Assembly (NCBI GenBank): GCA_050485425.1 | Contig: JBJHBJ010000005.1 | Location: forward strand, 62,001 to 126,000 | Direction of reading: 5' to 3' | DNA length: 64,000 nucleotides | From: LSCE01 sp050485425 | GTDB taxonomy: Bacteria > Pseudomonadota > Gammaproteobacteria > Nitrococcales > Aquisalimonadaceae | Shown: piece after piece, positions 40,484-49,284 of the stretch | Numbering within the stretch: position 1 is the stretch's first letter | Layout: each line of letters opens with the position of its first letter | Position numbers and translations under genes: made by a program | Notes under the pieces: model-generated | What the model saw: the letters and a program-made list of their open reading frames with translations, nothing else | What the model was told of the DNA's origin: nothing | The model's database searches: none

Positions 40484-41840
40484 GATGAACTCCTTGCCAA
40501 TGCTTCACCCGGCGCACCATCCGCCGGACGTTCCCGCGCAGCCAGGCGCTGCTGCGTACGCCCAAGCCAGAAACCGAGGGCGGCCCACGCCAGCGCCAGC
40601 GGAACAGCCACGCTGGCAACGGCGGCCAGGCCCATGCCCAGCCGCCCCAACAGCCCTTCGAGCTGCGCCCCGACCACATCGCCTCCACGATAGACGAAGG
40701 TATCGATGAAGGCCTTGGACTTGTACTTGTCCTCGCGACTGGTGACGGTATAGAGGGTCTCCCGCGCCGGCCGCATGATGGCCCGCTGCAGTGCGCGGAA
40801 CACCGCCTCGAACACGACAAGCGCCGCCAGCGAACCGACCATGGCGAGACCGACGAAACCCAGCGCAGCGGTCACGGGCAACAGCGCCAGGGTGATGTGC
40901 ACACCGAAACGCCGCATCAGGTGACCGGCCAGTACCGCCTGCATGAACAGGGTCGCGGTCTGGGTGATGAGGTCGATGCGGGCAAAGATCGTGGTCCGCA
41001 GATCCAGGTCGTCACCCAGGGCGGCAACCATCTCCAAGCGGGTGAAATACAGGAAGGTGACCATGATCGCGAGGATGACCACGTAACAGGCGATGCCGCC
41101 GAGATAGCGGGAGCGAAGCACCGCGCGCATGCCTTCCCAGGCGTTGCCGCCGATCACCTCCCGCTCGTCCACGGCGGGGGACTGTTCCGGATCTTCCGCA
41201 CCATCTCGCCGCGGACCCCGTGCCGGTTGCAGCAATGCCACCGCCCAGGCGGCGGCGAGCGCCAGCATGAGGAACCCCGCCGAGACCAGCAGCAACGTGG
41301 CTGTCCCCAGAGGTTCGGCCAGCACCGCCGCCAGCCAGGGGCCGAAGATGGCTCCGCGGTGCCACCCACCGCAATCAGCCCGAAGAAGCGCTTGCCCTGC
41401 TCCAGCGAGAAGCGGTCCGCCATCAGCGCCCAGAACACCATGGTGACGAACAGATTGAACACGCTGAACCAGACATAGAACACCTGCCCCGTGGTCACGC
41501 CGATGGCTTCCGGCGCCAGCACCATGACCAGATAGAACGCCAGCAGGCTGAGAGCGAAGAACACGTACGTGGCGGAGATGAATCTGAGCCGCGGCAGACG
41601 GCTGACCAGCAGGCCGAAGACCGGATTCACCAGCAGGGTGACCAGGGCCGTGCCGATGAACAACCAGCGTACCGCCTCGATTCCCCGCTGCATGCCCAGC
41701 GCCTCGCGCGCCGGCCGCAGCAGCATCAGCGCGGTGAGCACGCAGAAGAAGAACAGCGCGGACAACAGCACCGGCAGCAGTTCCTCGCGCCGGACGTTGA
41801 ACAGCCGCTGCAGACCGGTGTACGCCTGACTGGACCTCAA
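40480..41840 (-). pseudogene. NTP-exchange/MFS-type transporter gene broken by a single-base deletion
   Basis: The N-terminal half reads in one frame from ATG 41840 (MRSSQAYTGLQRLFNVRREE through FFGLIAVGGTA) and the C-terminal half in the next frame (GAIFGPWLAAVLAEPLGT to the stop at 40480). The break is at about 41352-41357, where GCGGAGCC on the minus strand would read VGGTAGAIFGP if one G were restored. Together the two parts make about 452 residues with 12 spans, similar to NTP/NTP exchange-like MFS proteins. Everything else looks intact, so the deletion is recent or a sequencing error. Confidence 0.8.
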
Positions 41841-41883
41841 CCGCGCCTCCCCTCGAATTCAACGTCCGCGAACCCCGGATCGA

Positions 41884-42096
41884 TCACCGCCCGAGCCTGC
41901 GTACTCCCCGCTCCGGCCGAGCCAGTTCGTGGTACACGTCCTCCAGGTACCCCGCCAGTTCGCCCTCTGCAATGTCGGGCGGAATCACCAGGTCAGGTTC
42001 CGGCCGGCGCGTGCCGGCCCCCGCCCGGAAGACCGCCCAGCGGCCGTTGCGGCGAATGATCTCAAGCACGAAGCGGCCGTAGATATCGAATTTCAT
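41884..42096 (-). CDS. Small DUF7661-like protein
   Basis: A 70-residue protein, starting MKFDIYGRFVLEIIRRNGRWAVFR, with a basic first half and an acidic helical second half (EGELAGYLEDVYHELARPE). The frame is open upstream to 42255, but that extension overlaps the MocR gene end and is Cys-rich nonsense. The layout fits the small DUF7661 group, which has no known function. It lies 37 bases after the MocR regulator gene on the same strand. Confidence 0.65.
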   Translation of the reverse strand: MKFDIYGRFVLEIIRRNGRWAVFRAGAGTRRPEPDLVIPPDIAEGELAGYLEDVYHELARPERGVRRLGR

Positions 42097-42133
42097 CGGC
42101 GACCCCCACTGCGACCCCGCCCGGTCGGTCGTG

Positions 42134-43552
42134 CTACAGCATCCGCGACAGCGCCAGCAAGGCCCGTTCAACGCGATCGTCCCAATGGCAGGCACAGGAC
42201 AGGCGCATGCAGTTGCGGTACTTCTGCGTTGCCGAGAACACAGGCCCCGGGGCAATGCTGACCCCCTGCTGCAATGCCCGCGCCGCCAGTTCGAACGTGT
42301 CCACCTCGCCGGGCAGTTCCACCCAGATCACGAAGCCGCCCTGGGGACGCGTCACCCGGGTGCCCGGTGGGAAATAGCGGGTGACCGCGTCCATCATGCG
42401 CGTCACCGCCCGGGAGTAATCGGTGCGCATGCGCCGCAGGTGGCGTTCGTACCGCCCGCTTTCCAGCAATTCCGCCACCCCGAGTTGCAGCACACCCGGT
42501 GCTGCCAGATTAGTCACGTATTTCAGATATTCCACCCGTTCCAGGTAGCGCCGGCCCGGTGCCACCCATCCCAGCCGTAGTCCCGGCGCCATGGTTTTCG
42601 AGAACGAGGAGCAGTAGAAGATGTCCGCCTGCGGCTCCAGTCCCTTGCAGACGCTGGGTCGCACGCGATCAAACCCCAGGTCGCCATAGACGTCGTCCTC
42701 GATCAGCGGAATGCCGTGCTCGGCGAGCAGGCGCACCAGCGCCCGCTTCCGCCCGTCGCTCATGCAGAAGCCCAGCGGGTTGCTGTAGTTCGGCACCACC
42801 ACACAGGCTTTCACCGGCCAGCGCTCGATGGCCAGCCGCAGCGCATCCACGGAAATACCCCGTTGGGGATCCGTGGGAATCTCCAGCGCCTCCAGTCCGA
42901 GGGAATCGATCACCTGCAGCAGGCCGTAGAACGTGGGTGACTCGATGGCAACCACATCGCCGGGTCGGGTGACTGCCCGCAGCGCGAGCGTCAGTGCTTC
43001 CTGGCAACCATTGGTGATAACCAGTTCCTCGGGGTTGATCACGCAGCCCGCCTCGGTCATGCGCCGTGAAATCTGCCGGCGCAGTTCCGGCATGCCGGGC
43101 GGGAACTCGTAACCCAGCGCACGCAGCCGGTGCTTGCGGATCGATCGGGAAATGGCGCGTTCCAGCGAGGCCGTTGGCAGGTACTGTGGATCGGGTACCG
43201 CCGCACCGAGCTGGACGACACTCGGATCGTTGGCAGCCTTGAGCAGCCGGAGCACCATATCCTGACCGCTGACCGGCGTGGGTGTCGTACGGGGCGCCGA
43301 AGGCCCCGGCTGCGGCAGGCGATGGGACTGCCGCTGACGCACGTACATGCCGGAACGCTGCCGCGCCTCCACGTAACCGACATCCTCCAGCCAGCGATAG
43401 GCCGCTACCGCCGTGGACACGCTGACATCCCGCTGCCGGCTCAGCACCCGTACGCCCGGCAGCCGATCGCCGGGCCGATAGATGCCCTGCTCGATTCCAT
43501 TCGCGAGCTCCCGGCCCAGTTGCTCATACAAGTGCAGTTCCGCTTGCTGCAT
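42134..43552 (-). CDS. MocR-type regulator (GntR HTH + aminotransferase-like domain)
   Basis: A 472-residue PLP-binding regulator. Residues about 8-75 are a GntR winged helix (GIYRPGDRLPGVRVLSRQRDVSVSTAVAAY, key residues RLP, VR-LS and S-TAV). Residues about 110-465 are an aminotransferase class I fold with the PLP lysine in YCSSFSKTMAPGLRLGW and the NYSNPLGFCMS segment. Such proteins control genes for amino acid or vitamin B6 metabolism. It is divergent from a class IV aminotransferase gene, whose expression it probably controls through repeats in the 158-bp gap. Confidence 0.92.
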   Translation of the reverse strand: MQQAELHLYEQLGRELANGIEQGIYRPGDRLPGVRVLSRQRDVSVSTAVAAYRWLEDVGYVEARQRSGMYVRQRQSHRLPQPGPSAPRTTPTPVSGQDMVLRLLKAANDPSVVQLGAAVPDPQYLPTASLERAISRSIRKHRLRALGYEFPPGMPELRRQISRRMTEAGCVINPEELVITNGCQEALTLALRAVTRPGDVVAIESPTFYGLLQVIDSLGLEALEIPTDPQRGISVDALRLAIERWPVKACVVVPNYSNPLGFCMSDGRKRALVRLLAEHGIPLIEDDVYGDLGFDRVRPSVCKGLEPQADIFYCSSFSKTMAPGLRLGWVAPGRRYLERVEYLKYVTNLAAPGVLQLGVAELLESGRYERHLRRMRTDYSRAVTRMMDAVTRYFPPGTRVTRPQGGFVIWVELPGEVDTFELAARALQQGVSIAPGPVFSATQKYRNCMRLSCACHWDDRVERALLALSRML

Positions 43553-43576
43553 GACAGTTCCTCCCGGCCACGACCA

Positions 43577-43605
43577 GTACAGATGTTAAAAGCACCCAAC
43601 TGTAC
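43577..43605. promoter_or_regulatory. MocR binding-site candidate
   Basis: GTACAG (43577-43582) and CTGTAC (43600-43605) form an inverted repeat with 17 bases between, inside the AT-rich gap separating the MocR gene and the aminotransferase gene. A further CTGTAA lies at 43630. Spaced half sites are usual for MocR dimers. Confidence 0.45.
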
Positions 43606-43710
43606 CGTATCAATAACCAATAACTGAATCTGTAATGCATCACACACCTTCCGTAGATTGAAGAACGCGCTGCGCATTCCCGCGACCACGCAAAAGGACG
43701 GTACACCCCG

Positions 43711-44634
43711 ATGAACGGCTCTCTCAATCTGGAAACGGCCTCACGAAACGCTGAGGAACCGGCCGCGACGACGGCAGTCTGCTGGATGAATGGCGAGTTG
43801 ATGCCTGCGCATCAGGCGCGCATCAGCGTGTTCGACCACGGCCTGCTCTACGGGGACGGAGTCTTCGAGGGTATCCGCTTCTACGAGGGCCGGGCCTTCC
43901 GGTTGGCCGAGCACCTGCAACGCCTGATGCTTTCGGCCCGTGCGCTGGCGCTACCCGTCCCTTACCACATCGACGTACTGACGCAGGCGGTTGACGACGT
44001 CATCGCTGCGTGTACGTTCCACAGCGGGTACCTGCGACTGGTGATCACGCGTGGCCGCGGCGCCCTGGGGCTGGATCCAGCTTCCTGCACCAGGCCGGAA
44101 GTCTTCGTCATTGCCGACCGACTGCGGCTGGTACATCAGCAGGTGCTGGAACGCGGTGCGCACCTGATCATTGCGTCCACCCGCCGACTGCCGGCCGACG
44201 GGCTCGACCCGCGTATCAAGAGCCTGAACTACCTCAACCATATCCTGGCGCGCATCGAGGCGAACCAGGCCGGTGCGGATGAAGCCATTCTGCTCAATGC
44301 GGCGGGACGCGTGGCCGAGGGCACGGCGGACAACATCTTCATCGCTCGCGACGGCCGGCTGCTGACGCCGCCCCCGGTGGAAGGTGCACTGGCCGGCGTG
44401 ACACGGCAGGTGGTGCTGGAGCTGGCACGGGATGCAGGCGTGCCGGCCGAGGAGACGCCACTGGCCCCGTACGACCTCTACACGGCCGACGAATGCCTGC
44501 TCAGCGGGACTGCGGCTGAACTGATTCCGGTGGCCTCCATCGACGGACGGGCATTGCCGCACTGCCCGGGCCCGGTCTACCGGGAACTGCAGCGGCGCTT
44601 TCATCGGCTGACCGGCCAGGAGGAGGCATCATGA
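43711..44634 (+). CDS. Branched-chain aminotransferase-like protein (class IV PLP enzyme)
   Basis: The 307-residue fold-type IV aminotransferase has WMNGELMPAHQARISVFDHGLLYGDGVFEGIRFYEG near the N-terminus (conserved GDG-FEGIR), the PLP lysine in RIKSLNYLNHILARIEA, and AEGTADNIFIARDG and SGTAAELIPVASIDGR. These match IlvE, though D-alanine and (R)-selective transaminases share the fold. About 20 extra polar residues precede the domain. It is divergent from a MocR regulator and overlaps a lipoprotein gene by 4 bp. Confidence 0.88.
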   Translation: MNGSLNLETASRNAEEPAATTAVCWMNGELMPAHQARISVFDHGLLYGDGVFEGIRFYEGRAFRLAEHLQRLMLSARALALPVPYHIDVLTQAVDDVIAACTFHSGYLRLVITRGRGALGLDPASCTRPEVFVIADRLRLVHQQVLERGAHLIIASTRRLPADGLDPRIKSLNYLNHILARIEANQAGADEAILLNAAGRVAEGTADNIFIARDGRLLTPPPVEGALAGVTRQVVLELARDAGVPAEETPLAPYDLYTADECLLSGTAAELIPVASIDGRALPHCPGPVYRELQRRFHRLTGQEEAS

Positions 44635-45239
44635 GCAACCGGACTGCATGCACCCTGCTTGCCCTTTCACTGTCGGCCGCCTTGCTTGCAGGCTGCGGAG
44701 CACCGGATCGACTTCCGCAACTCCAGGGGCAAGTGTGCGATTTCCGCTACCGCACCCTGGGCACCACGAAGGTGGTGACGGACCGGGAAACCCTGATTCA
44801 CCGCGGGTTCGGCTGGCGGCGGGCGGAACCGCAAGGCTGCGCCACCGGCACGCTGATCCACACATTGCCGGATGGCAGCGCGTACCGGTTTGCCGAGGGC
44901 GCTCTGGACCACACGATGCCCGGTGGCCAGGCCGCCCGGCTGACGGGAGGTTCGTGGCCGGCGTTTACGGACATGACGTTCCGAGCGGCCTGGCCACGTA
45001 CCAGAATCCAGGGCACGGTCATGAACGCGGGCCCCCTTCATGCCTATGGCCTCGCGGAAGACGGCACGCTCTGGGACATCCGTCTGGATGAATCCGGCAA
45101 CATTCTCCACGCTGGCGCCGTGGAGCGGCTCCCGGACGGCTGGAAACCGCTGGCCATCGATGCGCCGGCCGGCCTGCGCGTGGCGATACTCGCCTCCAAC
45201 GGCGAACGGACCATGCTGTTCCACTATCGCATGCGATAG
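44631..45239 (+). CDS. Hypothetical lipoprotein
   Basis: A 202-residue protein with a lipoprotein signal peptide ending in the lipobox LLAGC (Cys22), so it is anchored to a membrane after export. The mature part is beta-rich with several Trp and no motif I recognise. Its ATG overlaps the aminotransferase stop, so it is cotranscribed. Convergent with the Lrp gene, with 12 bases between. Function unknown. Confidence 0.75.
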   Translation: MSNRTACTLLALSLSAALLAGCGAPDRLPQLQGQVCDFRYRTLGTTKVVTDRETLIHRGFGWRRAEPQGCATGTLIHTLPDGSAYRFAEGALDHTMPGGQAARLTGGSWPAFTDMTFRAAWPRTRIQGTVMNAGPLHAYGLAEDGTLWDIRLDESGNILHAGAVERLPDGWKPLAIDAPAGLRVAILASNGERTMLFHYRMR

Positions 45240-45251
45240 CCCCGCAAACGC

Positions 45252-45746
45252 TCACGGCCGGTCGCTGTGCCCGAGCCGGGAGAGGGGCAATGGTGCATCG
45301 TCCTTGATCGTCTGAATTGCGAAATTGCTGCGAATGTCGCTGATCCATGGCAGGCGCAGCAATGTTCCGGTGAGAAACGTCTCATACGCGGCCAGATCCG
45401 GCACCACCACCTGCAACAGGAAATCCGACTCGCCGGAAACCAGGTGGGCCGATATCACCTCCGGTAGCGCGATGATGGCATCCCGGAAGGCATTGGCCTG
45501 CTCCTCGTGGTGCCGTTGTACCTTGATGCCGACGAAAACTGTCAGGCCCAGGCCGATCTCGCGACGGCCGAGCGATGCGCTGTACCCCCGAATCACTCCC
45601 GCCTCCTCCAGCAAGCGTACGCGGCGCAGGCAGGGCGAGGGCGAGAGACTGACTTCCTCGGCCAGTTGCACGTTGGTCAGGCGCGCATTGCGCTGCAGCG
45701 CGGCCAGGATACGGCGGTCGATGGCGTCGAGCTTATGCTTTGGCAT
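45252..45746 (-). CDS. Lrp/AsnC family transcriptional regulator
   Basis: A 164-residue regulator. The N-terminal helix-turn-helix covers LDAIDRRILAALQRNARLTNVQLAEEVSLSPSPCLRRV (key blocks DRRIL, LTN-QLAEE, SPCLRR), and the C-terminal RAM ligand domain is VISAHLVSGESDFLLQVVVPDL. It binds amino acids and acts as an oligomer. It is divergent from a LysE exporter gene, with a 132-bp AT-rich gap containing TATAACTTTTACTAG near its own start. Amino-acid-induced export control is the standard inference. Confidence 0.92.
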   Translation of the reverse strand: MPKHKLDAIDRRILAALQRNARLTNVQLAEEVSLSPSPCLRRVRLLEEAGVIRGYSASLGRREIGLGLTVFVGIKVQRHHEEQANAFRDAIIALPEVISAHLVSGESDFLLQVVVPDLAAYETFLTGTLLRLPWISDIRSNFAIQTIKDDAPLPLSRLGHSDRP

Positions 45747-45878
45747 AAGTATAACTTTTACTAGTTAGTATTAGATGAATATACCAATAATAATGGCGAT
45801 TTGAGCTTAAATAGCAAGCACCTGCTGCGCTCTTTTATATAGCCTGTTGCAAAAGGTTTCCGGAGCGCAGGCCTCGTC

Positions 45879-46523
45879 ATGGACCTCTGGCTGTTTATCG
45901 GTGCGTTGGTGGTCGTCTACCTCATTCCCGGTCCGGACATGATTCTGATCCTGCAGACCGGGGCCAGCCGGGGTCGACCACAGGCCCTGGCGACTGTCAG
46001 CGGGCTCGCCCTGGCCCGGGGGCTTCACGTCACGCTGGCGGCACTGGGTCTGGCCGCACTGTTCAGGTCCGCACCCTGGACGTTCGAGGTGGCGCGCGGG
46101 CTGGGGGCCAGCTACCTGATCTGGCTCGCGACACGCGTTCTGACGCAGACGCCGGACCGAATACATGCGATCACCGACTCGGAGACGACAAGCGGCCATT
46201 GCCTCCGCGCGGCCTGGCGTCGCGGGCTGCTAACCAATTTGCTGAATCCGAAGTCGCTCCTGTTCTGCTCGACACTGCTACCGCAGTTCATGCACCCGGA
46301 GGGGAGCCTGGCACTGCAGTTCGCCTGGCTCGGCGCGATTCTCGTCGGAACAGGGGTCCTGTTCGATCTGGTTTACGCCACTGCAGGCGTGAAGCTCGGC
46401 CACATGGCCAGCACGAGACCAGGCCTGCAACGGCTGCAGCACCGGGTACTTGCCGGGGTGCTCGCCGGCTTCGGCATCCACCTCCTGCTGGAGGGCACGG
46501 CGCCGTGGAACGGGCTCGCCTGA
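45879..46523 (+). CDS. LysE family amino acid exporter
   Basis: This 214-residue membrane protein has the LysE/RhtB signature IPGPDMILILQTGASRGRPQALATVSGLALARG (key blocks PGPDM and G--RG) and six predicted spans, including the LLTNLLNPKSLLF motif near residue 132. It exports one or more amino acids in response to Lrp-type regulation. The substrate could be lysine, homoserine, threonine or leucine. The gene starts 132 bases from the divergent Lrp gene, with a poor ribosome site (CCGGAG). Confidence 0.9.
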   Translation: MDLWLFIGALVVVYLIPGPDMILILQTGASRGRPQALATVSGLALARGLHVTLAALGLAALFRSAPWTFEVARGLGASYLIWLATRVLTQTPDRIHAITDSETTSGHCLRAAWRRGLLTNLLNPKSLLFCSTLLPQFMHPEGSLALQFAWLGAILVGTGVLFDLVYATAGVKLGHMASTRPGLQRLQHRVLAGVLAGFGIHLLLEGTAPWNGLA

Positions 46524-46608
46524 CCTCAGGCGGCAAAACACCATGCCCGGTCTATAGTTAGGATTGTCTCCGGCACCGGGCCCCGGCCCATTCTCCAACA
46601 GGGGGGGG

Positions 46609-47025
46609 ATGCAAAGAATGCGCAGCCTGCTGGTTCGGGAAGTCATGGCGAAGCACCCCCCGGCCATTCCGGTCGGGACGGACTTGCGAGACGTGGTGGA
46701 CACTCTGCTGGGGCATCACCTGACAGGACTACCGGTCATCGACTCTGGTGACCATGTGATCGGCTTTGTGTCGGAGCAGGATTGCCTGCGCGCCTTGCTG
46801 GTATCCAGCTACCACGCCGAGGGCAACCCGAAGGTGGAAGACGTGATGCACCACCCGCCGCTGACCGTGAATCTGCAGGACGCCGTCGTGGACGTTGCCG
46901 AGCAGATGCTTACCCAGAAGCCGAAGATCTATCCCGTTCTGGACGACGAGCACAGGCTTGCCGGCATGCTGACGCGCCACCAGGTGCTCCGCGCGGTCAG
47001 GAACCGGCTATTGGTCACGGCCTAG
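46609..47025 (+). CDS. Tandem CBS domain protein
   Basis: A 138-residue protein of two CBS domains (residues about 12-65 and 78-133), each with the usual D-x-x-x-x-L-x-x-x-x pattern: DVVDTLLGHHLTGLPVID and DAVVDVAEQMLTQKPKIYPVLDD. Such pairs bind adenine nucleotides and control partner proteins. Start at 46609 follows a run of eight G; ATG at 46618 is an alternative. It overlaps the tail of nicF by 11 bp, tail to tail. Partner unknown. Confidence 0.8.
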   Translation: MQRMRSLLVREVMAKHPPAIPVGTDLRDVVDTLLGHHLTGLPVIDSGDHVIGFVSEQDCLRALLVSSYHAEGNPKVEDVMHHPPLTVNLQDAVVDVAEQMLTQKPKIYPVLDDEHRLAGMLTRHQVLRAVRNRLLVTA

Positions 47026-47650
47026 TGTCCCGTAACCTCTCCAGAAACTCGTTCTTGCTGATCACATCGCCATACTTGCTGTCGATGTCGAACAGATTGG
47101 CCTCGTGCGGAGCGTTGTGACGGTCGCCCACGGCCTCGCGAATCACCATGACCCGGAAACCATGCTGCACGCCATCCACCGCGGTGGCGCGGATACAGCC
47201 ACTGGTGGAACAGCCGATCAACGCGATGGTGTCGACACTCTGAGCCCGTAATGTTGACGCCAGAGAAGTACCGAAAAAACTGCTGGGATACTGTTTGCTG
47301 ATCACCAACTCACCGGGAAGCGGCTGCACTTCCTCGCAGAACGCCGCATAGGGGTTACCTTCCACCATCGCCTTCATCACAGGCGCCTTTTTTACCCACA
47401 CACCGCCGTCCGCGAAACCGGCCGCATGGTACCTGATGTTCGTGTGCACCAAGGGCATCGACGCTTTCCGGGCCGCCGCCAGCACATCACGGGCATGCGG
47501 TATAGCCTCCACCACGCCGGGCGCATACAAGGGGGCACCCGGCATCGTGTACCCCTGCATGAAGTCGATCACCAGGAGCGCGGTCTTCTCGCCGAAGCCG
47601 ATACGACTGTCCCAGACGCCCTTGTAGTTATCGGTAACGTCGGAGGTCAT
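47015..47650 (-). CDS. nicF: Maleamate amidohydrolase NicF
   Basis: A 211-residue isochorismatase-fold amidase. The triad is visible: D in ALLVIDFMQGY, K in LVISKQYPSSFFGTSL and nucleophile C in GCSTSGCIRATAVDG. It resembles N-carbamoylsarcosine amidase and NicF, which deaminates maleamate to maleate and ammonia. It overlaps nicE by 4 bp, and in Pseudomonas the order nicC-D-E-F is the same. Cytoplasmic. Its position as last gene of the leftward nic operon supports the specific name. Confidence 0.88.
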   Translation of the reverse strand: MTSDVTDNYKGVWDSRIGFGEKTALLVIDFMQGYTMPGAPLYAPGVVEAIPHARDVLAAARKASMPLVHTNIRYHAAGFADGGVWVKKAPVMKAMVEGNPYAAFCEEVQPLPGELVISKQYPSSFFGTSLASTLRAQSVDTIALIGCSTSGCIRATAVDGVQHGFRVMVIREAVGDRHNAPHEANLFDIDSKYGDVISKNEFLERLRDTRP

Positions 47651-48441
47651 GCGCCCTCCTCCAGCGGAACCACGACCGGCGATCTCGCGGGATAACGTCC
47701 GCTCAGTAGCGCACCGGCGTTCGGAACCACGGGCTCCAGGCCCAGATGGTCAAGCATGCGCCGGGCGGTACAGACCGCCGTCGACGTCACCGGAATACCA
47801 AGCCGGTCCTCCACCACCTGAATGGCCGGCAAAGACGGCATCTGCACGCAGGCGGAAAGCACCACGGCGTCCACGTTGCCAACGTTCAGGCTACCGACAT
47901 CCTCAACCAGATCCATGGGGTTTCGGCAACCCACCTGCAGGTTATCGGGAATCTCGAAGCAGCGTGCATCCACCACCTCGATACCTTCATTCTCGATGTA
48001 CGCCACCACCTGATCGGTGAGAGGCCGCATGTAAGGCGCCAGCAGGGAAATGCGCTTGGCCCCCATGATCTGCAACCCTTCGATCAGCGCTCCCGCCGAC
48101 GTCATCACCGGTGCCTCGCAGTGATTTTCTCTGGCCACGGCGGTGAGTTCCTCCTCAACCTGGCGGTGATACCCCGGCCCCATCGCCATGATGGCCACCA
48201 GGCAAGCCGTGCTCATGACATCGACCCGGGCGTCCGCCAGTTCGGCCGCGCAGCGCAGGCCCTCGCGGTTCATCGCCTCCAGCTCTTCGCGGGTTACCTT
48301 GTGCATGCGCATGCGGCTGGAATGAAACGTAAACCGCTCGGGGTGAACCGCCTCCCGCGCACGCAGCATGGCGGGAATCTCGGTTTCCATCGTGGTGTTG
48401 GAACTGGGCACGATCTGACCGATTCGAAATTGCCTGGACAT
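47647..48441 (-). CDS. nicE: Maleate isomerase NicE
   Basis: The 264-residue Asp/Glu racemase superfamily enzyme has the paired cysteines of maleate isomerases: the first in STACLVAIMAMG near residue 78 and the second in VVLSACVQMPSL near 197. The N-terminal IVPSSNTTMETEIPAML binds the carboxylate. It converts maleate to fumarate, the last step of the nicotinate route before the TCA cycle. It follows nicD by 12 bases and overlaps nicF by 4. Confidence 0.9.
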   Translation of the reverse strand: MSRQFRIGQIVPSSNTTMETEIPAMLRAREAVHPERFTFHSSRMRMHKVTREELEAMNREGLRCAAELADARVDVMSTACLVAIMAMGPGYHRQVEEELTAVARENHCEAPVMTSAGALIEGLQIMGAKRISLLAPYMRPLTDQVVAYIENEGIEVVDARCFEIPDNLQVGCRNPMDLVEDVGSLNVGNVDAVVLSACVQMPSLPAIQVVEDRLGIPVTSTAVCTARRMLDHLGLEPVVPNAGALLSGRYPARSPVVVPLEEGA

Positions 48442-48453
48442 CTGTCTGCCTCC

Positions 48454-49284
48454 TTACTCCGTCACAACCGCGCTGGCCTGAAACTGGGACCCGAGGAAAT
48501 CCCCAAAGCCACGGAAGAATCCCTCGTAGTCATCCCACGGAATCATGTGACCGGCGTCGGGGACGTGGTTGATCCGCAGACTGGGAAGCAGGCGCTGCAT
48601 TTCCTGCTCATCCTCGGGCAGGATCACGCCACCCTTGCCTGCAACCATGAGCAGCGTGGGTACGTCGATATGCGGGAGATCCGCATGTATATCGTCCTCA
48701 TGGAAACCGTTGAAAGCATCCACCACTGCCTTCTCGCTGCAGGTATGCAGCCATTCCGCCCGCAGGCGCAGTTGCTCGTCTGTCCATGTGGGGCAGTAAC
48801 CGCGCATGGTTTCCAGATCACAGCCACGCCGGGCGTCACGGATGGAATCCACGTACCACGGAAGCTTGCTGGGATAAGGCCGCCGGCCGGGCCCTGAGAC
48901 GGGCGGATCCACCAACACCAGGCGAGCGAGACCACCGGGCCCGCGACGCGCGGCCCGTATACCGAACCTCGCACCCATGGAGTGGCCCACCAGGACGTAA
49001 TTGCGCAGCCCCAAAGCACCAGCGAACGCAATGATGTCGTCGGCGCAGGTGTCGATGCCGTAATCCAGATGGTCCCCGGTTTCGGACAATCCTCGGCCAC
49101 GCACATCGAGCACGTAGGTATCGAACAGCCTGCCCAGCCGTTCGGCAACGAAGCCCCAGGTCACCGCCGGGCTGGTGATGCCCGGCACCAGCACCAGTGC
49201 CGGCCCCTTGCCGCCATAGCGGAGGTAATGCTGGCGGATGCCGTTCGCGTTGACGTGCGCACCGTACAGGAACGAACTGTTCAT
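48454..49284 (-). CDS. nicD: N-formylmaleamate deformylase NicD
   Basis: A 276-residue alpha/beta hydrolase with oxyanion motif LVPGITSPAVTWGF, nucleophile elbow GHSMGAR (serine), and the acid/histidine pair in the C-terminal half (VPDAGHMIPWDDY). It hydrolyses N-formylmaleamate, the ring-opened product of NicX, to maleamate and formate. Its identity comes from strong context: nicC overlaps upstream by 4 bp and nicE follows. On sequence alone it could pass for a general esterase. Confidence 0.88.
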   Translation of the reverse strand: MNSSFLYGAHVNANGIRQHYLRYGGKGPALVLVPGITSPAVTWGFVAERLGRLFDTYVLDVRGRGLSETGDHLDYGIDTCADDIIAFAGALGLRNYVLVGHSMGARFGIRAARRGPGGLARLVLVDPPVSGPGRRPYPSKLPWYVDSIRDARRGCDLETMRGYCPTWTDEQLRLRAEWLHTCSEKAVVDAFNGFHEDDIHADLPHIDVPTLLMVAGKGGVILPEDEQEMQRLLPSLRINHVPDAGHMIPWDDYEGFFRGFGDFLGSQFQASAVVTE

